Assembly: GCF_011386835.1 (NCBI RefSeq)
Contig: NC_088809.1
Coordinates: 20,241,567 to 20,305,566, forward strand
Source of the DNA: Chrysemys picta bellii
Lineage: Eukaryota; Chordata; Testudines; Emydidae
Length of the DNA stretch: 64,000 bases
Direction of reading: 5' to 3'
Below, piece by piece: positions 1 to 13,300 of the stretch; within the stretch, counting starts at the first letter, position 1, and the number at the start of each line of letters is the position of its first letter. A model generated the notes under the pieces. That model was not told where the DNA came from. It was given only the letters and a program-made list of their open reading frames with translations, and made no database searches. Position numbers and translations under genes: made by a program.

Positions 1-1555
1 ATAAATCGCCCAGATAGCACCGTTAGCGGAAACGGTTCTCTCATACTCCTTTCCACCCGACGCTCATTTGTTGCTGTTCTTTGGAAGGACAGTCCCACTC
101 AGAAACATGAACCCACGTCACCTGGCTGGAGAAATCAGAGTCCGCCACTGCAAACAGACTCAGATGCAGAGAGCAGCTTCCTGCATCAGCTGCGAAAGAT
201 TCTTTTCCCGCAAAAATGGGACAAATCAGCCTCCCCAACCAAGATGGGCAATGGAGATTTAGCTTTACCGCCACTATTTATACTCCTCAGAACACAGGAG
301 TTTCCGAATGACTAGTACAACGCCTCGATTACCTGATCTCTAAAGAACCTGCATTCACAGGCAGTGAAATGGAGGTGAGATTAGCAACCAAATGAGTGGT
401 CTGGGAGGAAGGAAACGGTCTCCATTTGGTACCACCCACCCGACAGCTTCCTCCCATCAGCCAAATTGTGGTACATCAACCCCATATGCAGACCTCCCTT
501 CCTCACCACACATGCATTTGGCTTTCACAATCTTGCCATGGGTCAGAGCCATTCAGCCTTTGTACTGCATTAGCACTGGCCAATTCAGTTTTCTACTAAC
601 AAAAATCATTCGTTATTCACTGATGTACAGAGACTAGCAAAAAGAATCTAGGCGTTAGCACAGACTGCTCTCTCTTCTACTCCCAGATCTTCTGGTTTCA
701 GGGACCCAGTAAGTTGTTACTACCTCTTATTCCTCTTAGCCATGCAGAGAACCCATACAACTCAGAACACGAGCTGAATTCTCTTCCTTCGTGTGTATCA
801 ACACGGAAAATCCCCTGAAGACAATGGGATGACGTGGGTGGAAATAAAGACACGTTCTGAAGATAATGGGCTCGCAGAGATGCCACCAAGGCCCTAGACT
901 GAAGGTGGCTGGGTTTCACAGGTAACTTGGCCTGGTGATGGTGCATTAGGGAAGAATTCAACTTGAGCCTCAGAACCCAGGTTGAGTTTGTAGGACCCAC
1001 AGAAAAACATCTGTTCCCTCGTAAATTGACGCAATAGGGTATGAAAACGAGGCAAACATGGAACTCTGCTATGCTATTTTTAGTCACTCTACGGAGCAGA
1101 ACTGCATTTTAATTGGAGACGCTCATGAAGGCTTACTAAAGACTAAAGAGAAGAGAGGTTGCAACACTGAACTAGTGTTCAGTACTAAAAACCTGAGGGC
1201 ATGAAGTAACGGGAGGAGACACGAACTCAGCACAAATCGAATGTAGGGAAGATCTCTGCAGAGAACAGTGATTCCGCAGATTAAGAGTTATCAAAGGGAG
1301 CCATAGAATCAAGGAGAGAACAATAGTGTTGGACCCAAGCAATGAAAGGATGGGTCTGGACATCCTGTTTCCCTTAATGTTTATATTGCAGAAAAGAGTC
1401 GACCAGCTCAGGGTTTATGAACCCCAAGTGAATTAGCAACAGAGCAGATGGAGTTCATGTTCCCTTTAGTACAGAGCTGCCACCTTGTGGTTTAGTTATT
1501 AATTGCCAAGCCAGAGACAAAAGCCAAAACCCAAGCTATTGTGCAGATGGAAATA

Positions 1556-1743
1556 CACCTCTACCCCGATATAACGTGACCCGATACAACACGAATTTGG
1601 ATATAAAGCGGTAAAGCAGCGCTCCGGGAGGGCGGGGCTGCTCACTCCGGCGGATCAAAGCAAATTCGATATAACGCGGTTTCACCTATAACGCGGTAAG
1701 ATTTTTTGGCTCCCGAGGACAGCGTTATACCGGGGTAGAGGTG
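1556..1743. mobile_element. Tc1/mariner-Tigger-like MITE, 188 bp, TA target duplication
   Basis: The ends are near-perfect inverted repeats, CACCTCTACCCCGATATAAC on the left and the complement of GTTATACCGGGGTAGAGGTG on the right, each flanked by TA. Internal copies of the motif GATATAACG recur. There is no coding capacity. TA duplication and end structure fit the Tc1/mariner superfamily; the Tigger assignment is inference. Confidence 0.8.
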
Positions 1744-2995
1744 TACTGAAAAGACTGGTAATCAGCCCCTCTCTTTACATGCAATTCAAAACCTAAGAAG
1801 AAAATTCAGTACCAACATCCCGTGCATACCAAGAAAGAGTTCACTAGAAGCACATCATCCTGGGCTGTCATTAACATGAACAGGTAAACTTTTAAAAATA
1901 TTCATTGCTTGAAATCTAAACCAGTAGCTATTACGAGTGTTCAAAGAACCTCATAATCAGGGCCAGGCCGGATCAGTTACCTACTGCTGTGTCTTTGTTA
2001 ACTATGTGGGCAGGTCTTGTTAAGAGTAGCTATCAACTCTAGTGATTTGCCATATCAGGAAATGGCACAATTCCACGTGGTATTCTAAACAAAAATCCTG
2101 CTTCAGTAAAATGAGGTGACTGGAACAGACGAGACGCCTTTCCTGAACTGAGCTGGCTCGAAGCCACCAATGTAGGAACAGGATCCAGAAGGCTGAACAG
2201 GGTTGGGTGTAAGCATAATCTAAACAGGCAGCCCCCAGAGTGTTATATTTATTCTAATCCTGGTTGTGCTAAGCATCACAAAAGGAAATCCATGGCAAAC
2301 AGGGAGCAAGGCCTGTCTTGTGTTGAAGGTCAGGGCTGGGAGGAGACCTGGGGTCTGTTCAGAGCCCTGTGCAGCAATGGGCAAACCTCAGTGTCTCTCG
2401 GTGCCTACCGGTGGAAGGAGCGTAACCACTTCCTGGCTGAGGAGCGGAGAAGCTAGCGATGAACACCACAGAAAAGCTCACGAATAAACCGACAGGACGC
2501 AGTTTTAAACCTGTTCAAAAGCATGTTGGACTAGTGCCTTGTAATGAACAAACAAAACCTTAAAATGTTTAGATGCCCGGACTACGGCACCCGAGGGGTA
2601 GCTACGTGTGTGCGCGTAAAACGATATGCAGTTACGTACATACCCACACTCCCCTCTGTCATACCCCCGAACACTACAACCTCTGAATGCCCCACGACTC
2701 TTCCATAATGAGATGTTATTCTAAGAGAAAATATCTGCTTCCAACAGGGTCACCCTGTAATTTACAGCCAAACATCATCGTAATGAGGGGGATCTTAACG
2801 GGTAGAAACACACATCCCAAGCCTTCCTCAATTACCAGGCAATCAGCAGGCCCAAGATGGAGTTATTACTCTATGCAGCATCTAGTTGGAATGATTAACA
2901 TTTGCCCATGTGGCTAGGAGGCAGCTGATTACAGATCCGCAATAAAAAGCCATCTCAATGGCTGTTTGAGTCATTCAGGAGGACGACTTTTTTTT

Positions 2996-2998
<3 letters not shown>

Positions 2999-3028
<30 letters not shown>
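2999..3028. repeat. (CA)15 microsatellite
   Basis: An uninterrupted CA dinucleotide run lies in AP2B1 intron 5, preceded by a short T-rich run. It is a potential length polymorphism and nothing more is seen. Confidence 0.95.
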
Positions 3029-3031
<3 letters not shown>

Positions 3032-3639
3032 CTGAAAAAAACCAACGACATTAGAAATGAGGATTTCCTACTGGAAACTAAACATTCCATCCGCAGAAAA
3101 TGGCAGCTGCTCTATATTCTTGTGTCTCATCAAAAGAAGAGGCAAACTCTTTTGTCCTAATGAAAACATGAAGGAGTGCACCATTGTGCACGAGAGATAA
3201 CACGCTGCAGGGAGAGACGCCGTTTTTAGCTTGTTTTGTTTAATTACAAATATATACTCGTTTAAATGAGAACTTCCAGCCAGCGTTCCTTTTCAACCGG
3301 TTACAGCACCGGATCAAAGAGAAAGAGCTTGTTAGTAAATATTGGTTTGTACCCAAAACCAGAAATAATGTAACAAACACAACTCCTGGCTAGCAGCTTC
3401 GCTGCAACACACCCACTCAATTTCACACTGCAGGAAGCAGGGATGCGCTGGACTTTTTGAATAGGAAACAGATGACTCTTCTAATCTGTATTAGATGGTC
3501 TGTGAGTACCTACATGGGGAACAAAAAATTAAAAATGGCTCATCAATCAAGGAGACAAAAGTATGACATCTAATGGCTGGAATTTGAAGCTAGACAAATT
3601 CAGGTTGGAAAGAAGATGAAATTTTTTAATCGTGAGGGT

Positions 3640-3835
3640 AATTAACCGTTGGTTCAGTTTACCCAGGGCTGTGATGGATTCTCCGACACTAGCAATTTTT
3701 AAATTGAGATTGGATATTTATCTAAAAGATCTGTTTGAGTTCAAACAGGAATTATTTCAGGGAAGTCCTATGCTGTGTTATACAGGAAGTCAGACGAGAT
3801 GATCACAATGGTCCTTTCCGGCTTTAGAATCTATT
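3640..3835 (+). mobile_element. Old L3/CR1-type LINE 3' fragment
   Basis: The segment has the recognisable degraded 3' tail of the amniote L3/CR1 group, with phrases such as GATGATCACAATGGTCC near 3798-3815. It has no reading frame and is clearly ancient. Confidence 0.6.
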
Positions 3836-6344
3836 ATGCAGATTGGACACAACTCCTGAGTTTTGGAGTAAAAAGATTGCCATGAAGAGGCATGAATTTC
3901 CATCGCTCCAATGCCCAGTCATAGGAGGTTGGTAAATCAGTGTTACTGCAGTATTAATAAAAGGGTGTAACCAAGGTTAAGTTCTCAAGAGTGCCCCCTA
4001 AAGATCACCCTGCCCACTCTTAGAAGACAAGCATGTACGAAGCCCGCCTAAGTACATGCAACCCCATGAAAACAATAGACAAACACAATCCCAACACCTC
4101 CCTGCCAACCCTGTACGTTACACATGCTGTTCTAAGTCAAATCAATGCATTCTTATGAATAAATCTCTCCCCGCCACTGCTGTCACTCCTCACGCCCACA
4201 TTCTCTCTGCTGGCGAAGCCTGAGCGGAGTCTAGCCAACAGTATTGCATGCGTCAGGCAACTCAGTCATTTCTGTGATGCTACCTTGGAGAGTCTCTGGT
4301 AAGCACGGGGGCTGCAGGGCTTCACTCACCCCCCAGGGCTTTGCCATCCCAATGCACCCTCCTTGCAATCAGTTGGCTTATTCTGGATCCTGAGGGATGG
4401 CAGGGAAGCTGTTTTCATTAGCAGTCTTTGGGCTGGTTCAAGCCATTTATTCAAATGCTCCCATTTGCTGCTGTCCTCTAGTGTTTTTCCTGTTTTCATT
4501 TCATTTTGTGCAGCACTCGGGTTCAAATGTTTTAGAAGTAGTTCTGAGTTACCACCGTTTCAAGTCACTCACAATAGCGGAAGGTTTGTTTACCAAAATG
4601 GTTTCTTCACGTCAAGGTGGTGGATGGAACAGGCTTGTTAACTCCTGTGAAAGATCAGATCCTGTAAGTGGAACTAAACAGCAGAATCTAACATCTTCAC
4701 AGCCTTGTCAACATCAACTGCAAGAAGGTAGGAGTTCTCCTTATGCCTTGTAAAGGACAGAGCCATTCGCACGGCAGGGACACGGTGTCTCCAAGTAAAC
4801 ATCAATATGCATGTGAAACTCGGGACAAAACAAAAACCAAAACATATCTCGAAAGAGATCATCTAATACCAGAGCTGGCACGTCCCCATATCTCTTGCCA
4901 TGGTGAAAGCCAGACCCTTTAGCTCCACTGTCTCTAAAAAGCTGCGAGATCAATAAGAACCTTTTATTTTCTAGCTAAAGCCCAGCAAGGGTCTGGCATT
5001 TTACCACCTGCCCTTGATTTTTCCACGGCTCTCAGGAAGGTCTGAACAACAGGTTGGCAATATTCTGCATGATTCGATTTGTGCATAAAAGACTGATAGA
5101 GCTGCCAGACGTACACGAGCAATGTGAAATGACAGGCTTGAATGAAGTCGATCAGACCTGTGTTCCAAAGTAGCGGAGAGCAGGGACACGCTCATGCCAT
5201 CCTACCTTCACATACATAAACCAGCAGAAACGCCTCTTCTTGATTCCTGCGAGAATTGCATTAAGAGGTTATCCAACTTGCTGGATGCCTGTAGTCCCTA
5301 GAAACAACACTGAAGAAAAGGATTGCGTACGCTGCGGGATTTCTCCAGCTGTCGCCCACTCCATCTTTATTCATAAATACTGATCCTGGGTCCAGGTATA
5401 GGAACAGATTCCCTCTCAGCACCCCTGCTGATGTACAGATTTACTGCATAATTTCCCCCTTTGGAGCTGTCTTGAATGAGATGGATGGATTAATCTATAC
5501 TTCAGCACTCCTGATAATTCACTTAACTGTATTAAAACAAGAGCATTGACTTTTTACAGCCACTAATCTAGATACATTTACTGGCACATTGATCCACCTA
5601 TCCTAGGAACAGCTGGGGAGTCTGTGAAAGGCAGTAGCAAGGAGCTGTCTCTTGCACATTGCTCTCATGATCTGACAGGCCTGGACGCCTCCTCAGAACA
5701 GGGAGAGCTCCTGCGGTCAGATTTTCCACCAGAAAAATCACAGCCCTCAGGGGAATTGGGAAGCCTAGAACTTCAAAACACTGCAGTTAGAAACGCCTTC
5801 CCATTCTTGAAGCCGCTTGGAGAGTGCCATATATTGCCACTGGCTGCAGAGCGGCCCCTGTCTGTTAGTTTCAAAACACAGCTTTAAAGGAAAACAATAA
5901 TGTAAGCTGGAAGTGGCGGCTTAAGTGGACTAACCATCAAATCTGAAATACCAAGAAAGCCTGCATCTCCAGGGCCAAGTCGCCAGCCATTCTTCCTTCA
6001 GATACAGGCATAGTGGAGGAAGGTTCTCTTCCAGGCAGTTCATTGTTTATGAAGCTTTTAGAGGAGACCTTCAGAAATGAGTTCTGGGATTTTCAAAGGA
6101 ACCTAATGGAATTAAGCACTGAACTTCCCACTGAAATTCAGCGGGTAGCTAACTCCCTTAGACCGCACTGGAAATCTCAGTGGCATACAATGTACCATGC
6201 CAAGCATACCAATAGCACTCAACTTTTCATAAGTGTAGTACCCATAGCAAAAATTCCCCTTGCTGTTACTCTTGGGCCATGTATGATCTGATGGAAGTTG
6301 CCAGCAAAGCACCAGTACTCGCTGAGCACTAATGCCGTATGTTA

Positions 6345-6610
6345 ACCTAAATTATGCTAGTTGTTACTTAAGTTATGTAATTTACATCAACGTAACTTAC
6401 ATCGGCTTAAAGCGGTGTCTACACCGAGCTACATCGACGGGAGAGTGTCTCCTGTTGACATAATCTACCTCTTGTTGAGGTGGATTAATTAAATTGACGG
6501 TTCAGGTCTCTCCTATCGATTTATTGCATCTTCACCTGACCCGCTAAATCGACGCCGCTGCATCAGTTGCAGCAGTGCCGATTTAGCCGCATAGCGAAGA
6601 CAAGCCCTGA
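6345..6610 (-). mobile_element. hAT-like MITE, diverged
   Basis: Read on the minus strand it begins with GGGCTTGTCTTCGCT, a diverged form of the GGGTATGTCTACACT end shared by other copies here (8003, 17377). It contains repeated GTCGAT/ATCGAC motifs and CTACACCG. It has no coding capacity, and I did not find a clean target-site duplication. Confidence 0.55.
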
Positions 6611-8002
6611 CAAAGACACAAGCAGAGTTAGAGAGATTCCATGACAACTATTTCCAAAGCCTGTTCTGAAATGTCTTGGTATGTACGTTCTCTTTATATA
6701 TGGTGTTAGAACAAAGAGCTGTGGGTTCCAGATAAAATACAAATTAAAACAAAGCAAATCTGTGATACAGAGGAAATGTATGCACACCCAACCCTGCCTA
6801 TTTTACATGAAGTTATAAGGCTACATGACTAGCATCACAAGTCATGCTCATCCACAAGGGGTAGCAATGTTTCAGCCTTTTTCGCGATGACAATGTAACT
6901 GAAAGACCCACACAAACAAGGGGAAACTAACTAGAAAGGGGGAGTAGTGAAACTGACACTATGCCATGTGCTGTCAAATGCACAAAGCAAACAATAGGAA
7001 ACAAAACAGAATTGTTTTTCCTCTCACTTTTTTCCAGTTACAGCAATCTTAGGTGTTACCGGTAGCTATAGTGGGCAAACCCAAAGGAGAAGGAGGTGTA
7101 ATTTTTAAGCTGATGTTCTCCTTTAATTGCAAAAGGCAGGAACATATTTAGCAAGTTCCAGTTCTGACTTGACATAGAGCTTACTAGTAACTGTAGTTGT
7201 CATTCACTGGGTGAGAAAACCATTTCCCCTTAGCTATGTCTTCAGTCCTTTATTTACCTTGCAAAAGCTATCTTGCCACCTACCCAGGCGTCGGGGGAGA
7301 AGGAAGACAGACTCATTGGTCTACCCTTCCAGCAATGAATTTCATAAGAGGCTCTTCTCTTCATGCCATATTCAAGACCTCCTCCTTGAACCTTTTCCTG
7401 ATGGACATCTGCACTATGACATCAGCTGCCTAGAGCTAAACTCCTAGACAGAGATCATACCCTGACTACGCTGTGGTAGCCCCTCGAGTGCAGGAACTCC
7501 CTCTCCCTAAATATCCAGCTAGCCTGTCCCTTTGCACTTCTAAATAAAAATTGAAGAGGGTTTACGGGCTTAACCACTGTTGGCTTCTGTATATGACTCC
7601 ACCACCTCTAAATGCCCCTCATTCAGCTTTTTCATTTATTACCTGCTGTGGTCTTTCTTAATGTACTGCCCATGTTTTAACCGTTAAAGACAATACTTCT
7701 TTACAATGAAAAGCAAGTGCTGAAGCTTGTAGCTCCTCCTAAGATTATAGAAAATTCTTCACTCTGCGTAATGCAACTGCGGTAAGTGGTTTGGACAGGC
7801 CTAGAGACAAGAAATTCACTGCCACACAAACAAGATCTCTCTCCTGACTGGTAGATATCGGCACCTGCACAGCAAAGCTAGAGGCCCCCAAACCACTCAC
7901 ATGGTGGTTGTATCTGAAATCACGGAAGCTCCAGAATCCCAAGGTCTCTTCTTGCCGTTGCATCAGACCGAGCAATTAGGGATGTGGGATCGTATAAACT
8001 AT

Positions 8003-8252
8003 GGGTATGTCTACACTTACTTCCTGGTTCGGCGGCAGGCAATCAATCTTCTGGGATCGATCCCGGAAGTGCTTGCCGTCGACGCCGGTACTCCAGCTCG
8101 GCGAGAGGAGTACGCGGCATCGACGGGGGAGCCTGCCTGCCGCATCTGGACCCGCGGTAAGTTCGGACTAAGGTACTTCGAATTCAGCTACGTTATTAAC
8201 GTAGCTGAATTTGCGTACCTTAGTCCGAAGTGGGGAGTTAGTGTGGACCAGG
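8003..8252 (+). mobile_element. MITE with GGGTATGTCTACAC end and internal palindrome
   Basis: The left end is GGGTATGTCTACACTTAC and the right end is the complement-like GTGTGGACCAGGCC. Near the right end lies a large hairpin (about 8166-8234) whose arms read GGACTAAGGTACTTCGAATT and the reverse, around a CGTTATTAACG centre. GC-rich blocks with GTCGACGCCGG occupy the middle. This structure is typical of an abundant turtle/crocodilian non-autonomous element. Its superfamily is not certain from the sequence. Confidence 0.7.
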
Positions 8253-10133
8253 CCTTTATGGTACATTTTTAACTCTTATTGAAGAATATGCAAGATATGA
8301 ACCCTGAGCCTTTTGCACCCATCAAAGGGCAACAGAATGGTGCTTAAGAATTCCGACCCAGGAGAGCAATAAATGAGCGCAGGGCCCTCAGAAAGGGGCT
8401 CAAATCACCTGAGCTAAGCACTTTCATAAAGACTAGAGGAAACTCTGGGGGCAAATCTAATCGGATTGAGACTCCTTCCACCACTGTCAAATCAAGAGCA
8501 AAGCAAGCTTGGGGAGAATGGCAGGAGATTGCCAACAGTGTTACAATTCCATGGGCAAGTCTCTTAATTGATGTCAGTCTGCTCTCTGTCTCTGTACTGC
8601 ATACAAGTACAAAGAGAAGCAAGACTTCCACGACAGCAACACCCACAAGTGCATGAATTTTATTTGTCCTGGGAAAAGGGAGCAACCTCATGGCAACTCT
8701 GAATTTCCTTAGAAAGCCTGAGTTTGCTTTCATTTAGTACAGACGTCCCCACAAAGGTGCTCAATGCCTGGTTTGAAGAGCCACTGTCTGGATGGGAAAT
8801 CTCCTCCTCTCCTGCCCCCCATCTTTAGATATTAAAATGACTAAAAATGAGGAATAACTCAGTGATGGTGCTGGGAGTGCTCCAGGACCGCCTGCGGCCC
8901 TGCATCAGGCAGTGCCGTTCTCATGGCTGAGGAGAGCCGGACGTGACTCATTTAGGAGTCAGTGAGTACAGCTCCTGACCTGGCTGGAAGAGGCACGGAC
9001 ACGACCGTGCTCCTCTCTTTGCAGGAGCTGAGCAGCACAGCATTCCCAGCTCAGAGCCCAAGCTGCGATTCCTCCCGGGGGTCCCCCCACTTGACCGATT
9101 GGATGGCTGGGGATAACTGTGTAACAGTTAAATGACCTGTGGTGCCAATGAAGAGTTCTTAGTGGTTTACCAAGAGAGAGCGCTCACGGGAACGTCTAGC
9201 GCTTGGCAGAGCTCAGATGGTAACCTCCAACATATCATTCTCAGCGATCAACCCTGAATTAAACAAGCTAGTATCGGAAATGAAGGGAAGACAAGAACAA
9301 GCCTACAAGCAGAGCTCCACACTTCTGTTATTGCCAGCACAACCCGCAGTCGCCGAAAGAAACAGGAGATGCCTTTTGAGAGGACAGTGGCAGCATTTCA
9401 CCATCTGCCTAGTAGGGCTGGGCAATTACAGGATGAGATTGAATTTCACAGTTATCCAATTTATCTGTGTTCATTATCTGAGACAGGAGAACTGGGCTGG
9501 GGAGTAATTCTCGAGTCTCAGCCAGGGAGAAAGAATCAAGAGATAGCTGACTCACTGGCTGCTTTCAATGCCAGCCCCACTGAGGCACCAGACGCCATTT
9601 CATAACCACCGCAGTGCAAAGGGTGACTGGGCAAGCCAGAAAGCTGATCAATATTTCTTTTCAAATCAGTAAATCTATTAAAGAAAAATATTGCAATATG
9701 CTTCCAATCCTGCCTCTTGACTCCCGTCATGCACAAGTGCTGATTCACAGCAAAATTGTATTTTCATTGCCCTCTACCCTTCAAAAATTCAAACAAACAA
9801 GCTGACATTCCTTTTACTCCAGCGTGGCTCTATAATGCTAAATTGGTTTGGAAATGGAGGCAGATGTACACACCAAGAAAAGGTCTGGCGTAAACTGAAA
9901 TTTTACTTCTATAAAGGTTTCCAGTGGAAGAGTCACGTGGTGGAGAAATCTACAAAGACACAGAGAACATGAGTGTGTTGGAGGAACAAGCCACTCCCCG
10001 CTCTTTATGGGGGCTGAATGTTCCCCAGTAGACACATCCATAAGGAAGTGAGACACTGAGTGCATTTAGGAACTCTCAGGATTCCTGATTACCTGCCCTG
10101 TTACAAGCATGAAGTGCATTTGAGGTACGTTAC

Positions 10134-10379
10134 CATTGGATTGGAGTCTGCAATCAGGTCACGTAGAGAATCCAGGAATCCCTGATCCTCCACCATTTGG
10201 GCATTGATGTCATGCAGCTTCGCCACGCAGACGGCTGCCGTCTTCCGCACATAAGGGTCTTCATCCTTCAGACACTTCCGGAGCGGCTCGCACAAATACT
10301 CAGTGATCTTATCCACACGGATGCATCCCATAGTACGGACTGCCAGAGCACGGATCAACGGATTGGGATCTTCACAGTC
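10134..10379 (-). CDS. AP2B1: AP2B1 exon 5
   Basis: The 246-nt, 82-codon exon encodes [20 protein letters not shown] through [11 protein letters not shown]. It contains two HEAT-type repeats with the characteristic [10 protein letters not shown] and [13 protein letters not shown] segments. The acceptor CCTCTGCAG and donor ATG|GTAACG are clear. The next residues, expected to start with Val, lie in an exon outside the window. Confidence 0.96.
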
Positions 10380-13300
10380 CTGCAGAGGGAAGCAACAGCA
10401 ACAAGTGAGTTTGTAAAACAAGCCACTGATGGTTTTCACCAGAGCTGCTGAAAGCTGGGATCAGGATATTCTGATTTTACCCTGCCTAGACAATGGGTCC
10501 TCCCACTAGAGAAAGGCAATTTTCTGGTCCAGGACAAAAGGCTGGGAAAGCTTACTGGTTCTGAAAACTTTCCTTACTGGTTCTCAGTGGTTTCTAGCCC
10601 GGGCAGCTTGCAGATAATGAAGTCATGTTCTCAATGCCATTTGTTTTTCCTCACCCAAAGCTTCATGTGGCATGACTTGATCACCCAATCTCAAGGACAG
10701 TAAGCTAGAGAGGAATGCTTTTGCCATGTGAAAGCCGGGAATTCTAACCCTGGTGGTTTGAGGTAGTGACTGCTAAAATCGGGTGAGAATTCAAGTGGAT
10801 GGAAGATGGCAATTAACATAACGGGATTTTCTTCTAAGCCAATTTCTCATAGACCTCCAGAAGTAGAAATAAATGTCCTACATAGTGTCACCATGAAACT
10901 GGGGTTCACAGCCATGGTAGTTGGCAATGCATCAGACCTTAGCTATCCTAGATCTCTCAGCCTAGCAGTGCTTTTGTGTGTGGGAGGGTGGGGTGCAGAA
11001 CTGGACACAGTAGATCTCGCACCTCAAGACCAATGTAATTTTAACCCGATTTTAGAAATTCAGCCTCAGTTTCTGCCAATTACCAGCAGGATTCATCTAT
11101 ATTGTTAACAAAGTGCTTCAAAATTCGGTAGACAAAAGACCGAAGCATGAAAGCCCCCAACAACATGAGGCACGCTTACCTTGCACTATTTAATCTCTTA
11201 TGATGGAAAAACACCTGAAAGGGACTGATTTTCAGATGTATACGTGGAAGTGATTCTCTGACAGATGCGTTCAACTCCTGGAAGTCAGGAACTGTAACTC
11301 AGATGGTGACTTAGCCTGAACTGTTCCAAACTACGCTACCGCCCATCAAAACTCACCCCCCCCCCCATAACGCATTAGAGGGGAAATTTAAAAGAAGGAG
11401 GTCAGAAAGTGCTACATCACTCACTAGTAAGATATAATGGATAACTACATTCTGCCCCATGAGTCTGCTCAAGTAGGGAGCTGCACCTTCACAGCTGACC
11501 TTGGAAAGCAGGTGTCCCTTCTGAACTTGGTCCCCCCCACGCCGCAACAGCAAGCTCACACCCTCCTGCCACACCAAAAGCTTAGAAACATGCTCTGACT
11601 TATTTACTGGTACTCTTTGGATGTTGGCAGGTCAATTCAAGTCTATTTAGAGCATTAAGCCACAGTATACCTAGGAAATAAGTTCTTTTAGTCAAGTGTG
11701 TTAGAAGATGTAGATATAAATGACATGGTAAAAATATGTGAAATAATGAACAGTACAAAAAAAGGTGGATCAGACTCTGTTATTTACTCTGACGACACAA
11801 GAAAACAAGGGAACAATCAATGAAATTGAAAGGTAGGTAATTTAAAACTGATACAAGGAAATACTGTTCTAAATAATGTACAGTTAACCTGGGGAACTCA
11901 TTGCTACAAGGTACTGAGGCAAAGACGTTAGCGGAATTCAAAAGAGGACGAGACATTTCTATGGATAACCAGAAAGTCCAGAGTTATAATAAAGGCTAAA
12001 ACAGGAACAAGAACTCTGGAAGGAACATAAACCCTCCTGCCTCAGGACATAAGCCACCCTCTAACTGATGGGGGTCAATAAAACTTACTCTGGGTGCTCC
12101 TCTCAGAACCACCTACTGCCAGGCTTATGCAGCTTCCTCTGTAGCACTTGCCACTGTCGGATATGGGCTACTGGACTGAAGGGACCTTGGGTCTGAGACA
12201 GCAAAGCAATTCTCAATTTCCTGCACCCCCACCGGAGTCCCACACGAGCCCAAAGACTGTAGATTACCTGCAGCCTAGAAGAAGCACGTGCCAAACAAAG
12301 CACATTGACACGAACTGTAGGAGGCTGTTTTCTGATGAACCCTGGGCCAAGTTACCTTCACAAAGCTGTTGACAGCCATAATGGCCATATCCGGCTGACT
12401 CTTGGCATAGTTCATTAGGTACAGGTACACCAGCTTCTTCAGCTCCAGGTTGTCGGTCTGCATGCAGTTCACCACGTCTGGAAACAGTGAGCTGGATAAA
12501 AGGAGAGTGGAGGGAGGGGAAAGCAAAGAAGTCAGATGAACTGTCGCATGAAGGGTAAATGACCCGATTGACTGCATGACAGTGGAATCAACGGAGGCTA
12601 GGGAAAGTCTGGAGTTCTGTTCAAATTAGAGGGCACTTTCCGCCCCAAACATAGTTTGGAGACGATTTTATAATAGTTTAATCTCCTCCTGTGTTTTCAT
12701 ATAAACCAGTGCCTAGAGCAGGTAAAATAAAATGCTCTTATAGAAGATGTATCTGATTATGAAGTGGACTGAACAATGTTAACATCACGTCTAGTTCTGG
12801 GGTTCACCTGAAACAACAGGGAATGGAGCAACACTTCACAATGTTTAGGAGGGGACAGGAGAACTGATTTAGACTGAAACGGTAAACCAAATTTCAGCCC
12901 AGTATAATCTAAAACAATTACGAGATTTAACCACAGCTCATATAAATACCAAGTAGCAATCTGTAAGCAGCATTTCAGAGGAAGGTTATACTGGATTACT
13001 GCATCTCTCAGGTGAGTTATGCAGATCTCAAAGCTAATGGGTCATGGGCCTTGGGATACTTGAAAGGTGCTGTCTCTTCAGTTCATCATCTCCTCTGTCC
13101 TGCAGTGAAGTCATAATGCTAATTTGCAACCTTACATTCATTTCCCTGGCAACAGACCATGAACCCAGGATTATGACAACTTTACTGCAGGATACAGGAG
13201 AATCTGGAAGCCTTGACTGAAGCAAGTTGCTGCAAAGACAACACAAGAATATTTATAGCTATTTGCCTTTTGTATAAGCATTCCTCTTTAGGAGTTTGAT

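Larger units (their letters stand above)
1..10133 (-). other. AP2B1: AP2B1 intron 5 (partial), repeat-bearing, no exon seen
   Basis: No reading frame in this stretch resembles the following part of beta-adaptin on the minus strand, or any other gene on either strand. It holds a Tigger-like MITE (1556-1743), a CA microsatellite (2999-3028), an old L3/CR1 tail (3640-3835) and two hAT-like MITEs (6345-6610, 8003-8252). The rest is unremarkable intron sequence. Confidence 0.75.
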